This document shows, piece by piece, positions 62,208 through 64,000 of a stretch of 64,000 nt of DNA. Location of the stretch: NCBI GenBank assembly GCA_026391355.1, contig JAPLDH010000071.1:1-64000 (forward strand). Reading direction: 5' to 3'. The stretch's first letter is position 1, and each line of letters opens with the position of its first letter. The stretch comes from Bacteroidota bacterium. Its GTDB lineage: Bacteria; Bacteroidota; Bacteroidia; Bacteroidales; FEN-979. The translations under genes and the position numbers were made by a program. The notes under the pieces were generated by a model, which saw nothing but the letters and a program-made list of their open reading frames with translations, was not told the DNA's origin and made no database searches.

Positions 62208-63296
62208 ATGAATACTGATCAACTTATTAGAAACTCATTGCGGCTGGAGTTCCTCACCGTCCTCCAGGGGATACATCTGTATAAAAATCTCCCTCTTGCG
62301 GAGTTGATGTCGATCGGGAATGAGTTAAGGAAGATTCATAAACCGGATGATAAAGTGACCTGGATCATCGACCGTAATGTTAATATCACCAATGCCTGTA
62401 TTTCCGGTTGTAAATTCTGTAACTTTTACCGTTCACCAAAGCATAAGAATGTTTTTGTCACATCTTTTGATGAATATGTAGTGAAGATCGAGGAGATGTA
62501 CAGTCTTGGCGGAAAACAGCTTCTGCTCCAGGGTGGCCTGAGCCCTTATCTCCGGTTGAATGACTATACAGCTCTTTTCCGTCAGTTAAAACAACGATTC
62601 CCAGAGTTGAAACTCCATGCATTGGGTCCGCCTGAAATCGTACATCTTGCTAAACTGGAATCAATGACCTTTCCTCATGTTCTGAAGGCATTGATGAATG
62701 CCGGGCTTGACAGCCTGCCGGGAGCCGGGGCTGAGATACTTTCTGACCGGGTACGGAAAAAGCTTTCCCCTGGGAAGTGTTCCGTGCAGGAGTGGCTGGA
62801 TGTGATGAAAGCGGCGCACAAGCTGGGTTTGACTACTTCCGCGACCATGATGTTCGGACATATTGAGACCCTCGAAGAACGGATAAAGCATCTTATGCTG
62901 ATCAGGTCGGTACAGCAGGTGCGCCCACAAGGAGCCAAAGGGTTCCTTTCCTTCATCCCATGGCCTTTCCAAGATGAAAACACAGCCCTTCAAAAACGGT
63001 CAGGGATACGAAATACGGTCACCCCGGAAGAATATATCCGGATGATCGCCATCAGCAGGATCATGCTGCCGGACATCCACAACATCCAGGCATCATGGCT
63101 GACCGTGGGGAAAGAAACAGCGCAAATGTGCCTCAATGCCGGTGCCAATGACTTCGGGTCGATCATGATCGAGGAAAATGTTGTTTCTGTTGCAGGAGCC
63201 AATCATCATTTCGATGCGGACGGGATCCAGCAGGCAATCCGTGAGGCAGGATTTAGCCCGCAGCAGAGGAATCAGCAGTTTGATAACATTGATTGA
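62208..63296 (+). CDS. mqnC: Cyclic dehypoxanthine futalosine synthase
   Basis: A 362-aa radical SAM enzyme of the futalosine route to menaquinone. Start at MNTDQLIRNSLRLEFLTVLQ. The SAM-cluster motif is CISGCKFCNFYR (CxxxCxxC), preceded by VTWIIDRNVNITNAC; further marks are KQLLLQGGLSPYLRLNDY, DSLPGAGAEILSDRVRKKLS and QASWLTVGKETAQMCLNAGA with NDFGSIMIEENVVS. It matches MqnC rather than MqnE by the SLPGAGAEIL and VAGANH blocks. Menaquinone from this route would serve the SdhCAB complex. Confidence 0.92.
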   Translation: MNTDQLIRNSLRLEFLTVLQGIHLYKNLPLAELMSIGNELRKIHKPDDKVTWIIDRNVNITNACISGCKFCNFYRSPKHKNVFVTSFDEYVVKIEEMYSLGGKQLLLQGGLSPYLRLNDYTALFRQLKQRFPELKLHALGPPEIVHLAKLESMTFPHVLKALMNAGLDSLPGAGAEILSDRVRKKLSPGKCSVQEWLDVMKAAHKLGLTTSATMMFGHIETLEERIKHLMLIRSVQQVRPQGAKGFLSFIPWPFQDENTALQKRSGIRNTVTPEEYIRMIAISRIMLPDIHNIQASWLTVGKETAQMCLNAGANDFGSIMIEENVVSVAGANHHFDADGIQQAIREAGFSPQQRNQQFDNID

Positions 63297-63375
63297 CAAG
63301 AATGACGAATGCGGGAATTACGAATTCGGGAATGTTGTGTTTTCCATTCGTTATTCGCATATTCATCATTCGCAT
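63297..63375. repeat. GAATGACGAATATGC-type inverted words after mqnC
   Basis: GAATGACGAATGCGGGAATTACGAATTCGGG is followed 20 bp later by the inverted CATTCGTTATTCGCATATTCATCATTCGC. It is the same word family as at 20905-21029 and could form a terminator-like hairpin after mqnC. Confidence 0.65.
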
Positions 63376-63493
63376 AATAATTTTTTTGGTTCTTTGTAAA
63401 AGTACGCGGGTAAATTTATGTCTAAAAATAAAAAGCTCGGTCAAATATATGTTATCCCGGAAGAGTGATCTTATGCAGTGACCGGCTGGAAAT

Positions 63494-63830
63494 TTACCGG
63501 ATCACAACCTTATGGGTCTCGACGATTTTTCCGGACCGTATCTCTGTGATATAATTACCCTTTGCCAGCGAACCGACATTCACTTCAAAGTGGCTGTTGT
63601 TACGGAAGGTGTTCCCGAAGACCAGTTCACCTGCTGAATTTCTGATGATGATATTGACTTCCGCCGCAAATCCGCTTCGATTCCTGTATAATATGTTTGC
63701 CAGGATAAACAGTTATCACTGGTTCTCAACATGGCACTTGCAGATCCGACAGCCCAGCTATTATCCGGACTGGTTTTCCTGACACATTGGAGATTGTTCA
63801 GGGTACAACGGGGATACTGATAATACCAAT
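63494..63830 (-). pseudogene. Fragment of a secreted protein with T9SS sorting domain
   Basis: Two minus-strand frames together form the 3' end of an exported protein. The upstream part reads LNNLQCVRKTSPDNSWAVGS and SAMLRTSDNCLSWQTYYTG, a YCF48/BNR-like propeller repeat. After a frameshift near 63675 the next frame reads GFAAEVNIIIRNSAGELVFG, FEVNVGSLAKGNYITEI and VVETHKVVIR-like end KIVETHKVVIR-stop, a T9SS C-terminal sorting domain. The rest of the gene is missing upstream. The remaining 170 bases to the window edge hold nothing I can support. Confidence 0.6.
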
Positions 63831-64000
63831 GCGGGAAACCATATTCTAAAAACGAAAAAACCAGAAAATAAGGAGGAGGAATTTTTTCATCGCAGGGATT
63901 TTTAGATGACGATATTGATCTAAACTTTAGAATTTCGATCACATATTCAAAATTAAATAAGATTAAAATACAAATCCATCAGAGAACAAAAACATGTCCT

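Overview
The window reads as a chromosomal contig from an anaerobic or facultative member of the Bacteroidota, probably near the Bacteroidales. Supporting marks are a MurF-Alr fusion, the gliding/type IX secretion lipoprotein GldH, type IX (T9SS) C-terminal sorting domains, a three-gene SdhCAB complex of the Bacteroides type, the futalosine menaquinone enzyme MqnC, RicT next to a DNA polymerase delta-prime subunit, and repeated TAnnTTTG boxes of the kind used as the -7 element by the Bacteroidota housekeeping sigma factor.

Layout. 1-2.7 kb is a graveyard of insertion sequences and broken genes (truncated IS5-type transposase, IS21-like end repeats, a DUF4143 ATPase remnant) around a free-standing FtsK-gamma protein. 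2.7-7.8 kb carries a nucleoside deoxyribosyltransferase, a CBS membrane protein, tRNA-Lys and two secreted T9SS cargo proteins built from repeats. 8-33 kb is mostly core metabolism and cell envelope: ankyrin/beta-propeller protein, four-helix-bundle protein, MeaB, TerC, glutamine synthetase, Hsp20, EamA transporter, phospholipase-D protein, YicC-Gmk-NadD, PhzF, hydrolase, aminopeptidase P, SdhCAB, delta-prime, RicT, GldH, PBP1A. 34.5-36.5 kb is a low-GC MjaI-like restriction-modification pair whose methyltransferase carries a nuclease-fold tail. 36.5-51.7 kb is an exopolysaccharide production and O-acetylation locus: GH16-like lipoprotein, two AlgJ-like proteins, an AlgI-like MBOAT acyltransferase, three large membrane glycosyltransferase-like proteins and two family-2 glycosyltransferases. 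51.8-56.8 kb is a low-GC type III restriction-modification operon headed by a small HTH regulator with a palindromic operator. 57-63.3 kb returns to core genes (MurF-Alr, PdxA, leucyl aminopeptidase, MqnC), followed by a T9SS cargo remnant.

The most unusual signal is not a gene. Many spacers are filled with tandem arrays of 7- or 8-bp words (AGGCACG, AATGACC, GGAACTG, GTGACAAA, GTCACGC and others), often as inverted pairs that can fold into long hairpins or that bracket single genes. At meaB the arrays supply the start codon, an in-frame linker ahead of the P-loop, and the stop codon; the convergent terC gene also ends inside an array. A second theme is the polysaccharide locus, where four proteins share a carbohydrate-binding-like beta-sandwich module, one of the two AlgJ-like proteins has lost its catalytic Ser and His, and one GT-C paralogue lacks the usual catalytic first loop. 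All functional calls come from reading motifs and order; no database search was possible.
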